Shown piece after piece: positions 44,050 to 44,778 of a DNA stretch of 44,778 nt. The notes under the pieces are model-generated. The model made no database searches. It saw nothing but the letters and a program-made list of their open reading frames with translations, and had not been told where the DNA came from. The first letter of the stretch is position 1. Each line of letters begins with the position of its first letter. The DNA is from UBA11612 sp964475755 (lineage in GTDB: Bacteria > Pseudomonadota > Alphaproteobacteria > Rhodospirillales > Rhodospirillaceae). Location of the stretch: the NCBI GenBank assembly GCA_964475755.1, contig CAYYXR010000025.1, positions 1-44,778 on the forward strand, written 5' to 3'. Made by a program: the position numbers and the translations under genes.

Positions 44050-44391
44050 ATGGCCCAAGACCGCGACAAGACGAAACCCGCCACCGAAGGTGGGAAGCAC
44101 ATCCCCAAAACGGTGGCCGTTGCCATTGAAGAGCAAGCAACAGGTGCGCCGAAAATCACGGCGAGCGGTCGTGGGTTTTTAGCCGAGCAGATTTTGCAAG
44201 TCGCGTTCGCGAACGACGTCAAGGTTCGAGAAGACGCGGACCTGACTCAAATCATTTCGGCGATTGACGTGGATAGCGACATACCCACGGAAGCATTTGC
44301 GGCCGTCGCTGAAATTCTTACTTACGTTTATCGCGCCAACGGCGAAATCCCTCCCGCTGGCCTTTCCTCATTTGGGAACGCTCCACAATGA
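44050..44391 (+). CDS. FlhB C-terminal-domain-like protein (FhlB/EscU-YscU family)
   Basis: A 113-residue soluble protein similar to the post-cleavage cytoplasmic domain of FlhB: KTVAVAIEEQATGAPKITAS, GRGFLAEQILQVAFANDVKV, then DIPTEAFAAVAEILTYVYR. It parallels the end of the window's own FlhB (VDYVAKRIRQVADIHEVPIV, EVISYVMSL). It lacks the NPTH cleavage motif and the membrane part. In other bacteria such proteins can partly substitute for the FlhB C-domain in export switching. It is divergent from flgB and overlaps the next gene by 4 nt (ATGA). Confidence 0.88.
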   Translation: MAQDRDKTKPATEGGKHIPKTVAVAIEEQATGAPKITASGRGFLAEQILQVAFANDVKVREDADLTQIISAIDVDSDIPTEAFAAVAEILTYVYRANGEIPPAGLSSFGNAPQ

Positions 44392-44756
44392 ACAAAATGG
44401 ACAGCAGATCAACACAGCCGCAAATCGATATGGAATCGATCAATGCGGACCTTTTGAAAATCGAGTCCCTGATTTCGACGGCCAATCGCCTTGTCGATGA
44501 AGGCCGGATTGTGGATCTGGCGGCGCTGCAAGAAAGAACGAAGCAGGTCTGCGATGCAGCCGTTCAACTTGCACCGCAAGACGCCAAACCCCTCATTCCG
44601 GCGATGGAGTTGGTGCTAACGCAACTCGACTCGCTCACTGAAAACCTTACCAAGCGCTATGGCGACCTACCGTCGTTTTCGAGCCGCGTAGGCTCGGACA
44701 CCGCAGCATCTGTCTATGCGCAAACTGAGGTGCCCCCATTGAGTGGTCCGGTTTGA
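44388..44756 (+). CDS. Uncharacterised helical protein next to FhlB-like gene
   Basis: I do not recognise the family. The 122 residues are predicted mostly helical: SINADLLKIESLISTANRLV, AALQERTKQVCDAAVQLAPQ, then PAMELVLTQLDSLTENLTKR. The C-terminal 35 residues are polar and likely disordered. There is no signal or membrane segment. ATG 44388 overlaps the stop of the FhlB-like gene; ATG 44397 is an alternative start. Size and helical content recall flagellar export chaperones such as FlgN, but this is only a suggestion from context. Confidence 0.65.
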   Translation: MNKMDSRSTQPQIDMESINADLLKIESLISTANRLVDEGRIVDLAALQERTKQVCDAAVQLAPQDAKPLIPAMELVLTQLDSLTENLTKRYGDLPSFSSRVGSDTAASVYAQTEVPPLSGPV

Positions 44757-44778
44757 ATGTTAGTTGAGCGGTCGCGTT
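44757..44778 (+). CDS. Possible start of another gene, cut by window edge
   Basis: An ATG directly follows the previous stop (TGA-ATG) and stays open to the edge (MLVERSR). Tight spacing suggests a third gene in this operon, but seven codons cannot identify it. Confidence 0.25.

Overview
The window reads as one contiguous piece of an alphaproteobacterial chromosome, of Rhodospirillales-like character. The evidence is gene content and order: yqeY-dnaG-rpoD, carAB-greA, lrp/trxB/lysR, pssA-psd, recA-alaS, a CckA-type hybrid kinase fused to the end of a flagellar operon, an alphaproteobacterial direct-repeat SOS box (GAAC-N7-GAAC) at recA and a CtrA-type box (TTAA-N7-TTAA) in a flagellar promoter region. 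The species cannot be named from sequence alone. I saw no insertion sequence, prophage, CRISPR array, tRNA or rRNA gene.

Layout. 1-4465 (minus): the macromolecular-synthesis block yqeY-dnaG-rpoD, with rpoD cut by the left edge and carrying a long histone-H1-like N-terminal tail. 4590-9871 (plus): carA-carB (carbamoyl phosphate for pyrimidines and arginine) and greA. 9880-12611: an Lrp/AsnC regulator divergent from trxB, followed by a LysR regulator. 12612-13015: a 404-bp gap with a candidate structured small RNA ending in a strong terminator. 13016-16554: aspartate aminotransferase (minus) and uvrB (plus). 16568-20165 (minus): psd-pssA (phosphatidylethanolamine synthesis), a LysM/Ig-like envelope protein and an unknown membrane protein. 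20296-22930 (minus): an orphan triheme cytochrome c and two tandem cytochrome c' paralogues, each paralogue followed by a near-identical hairpin. 23140-26458: a LOG-family hydrolase, NADP isocitrate dehydrogenase, a Cys-rich unknown protein and the fluoride channel CrcB. 26464-29739 (minus): a MacAB-like efflux system. 29939-32528 (minus): a vWA/MoxR pair and a phasin. 32756-36766 (minus): alaS and recA. 37159-37671: a small lipoprotein gene. 37757-43763 (minus): flgB-flgC-fliE-fliQ-fliR-flhB-cckA. 44050-44756 (plus): an FlhB C-domain-like gene and an unknown helical protein.

How the parts connect. CckA is the sensor kinase that ultimately phosphorylates CtrA in alphaproteobacteria. Here it is translationally coupled to flhB, and a CtrA-like box lies in the divergent flagellar promoter region about 165 bp upstream of flgB. 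The first gene of that operon, flgB, is broken in this sequence by one extra A in an A6 run. Most of the remaining content is housekeeping. The points I find most worth checking are the flgB frameshift, the three-loop CCTCCC small-RNA candidate at 12778-13008, the duplicated cytochrome c' units and the CckA/CtrA flagellar module.
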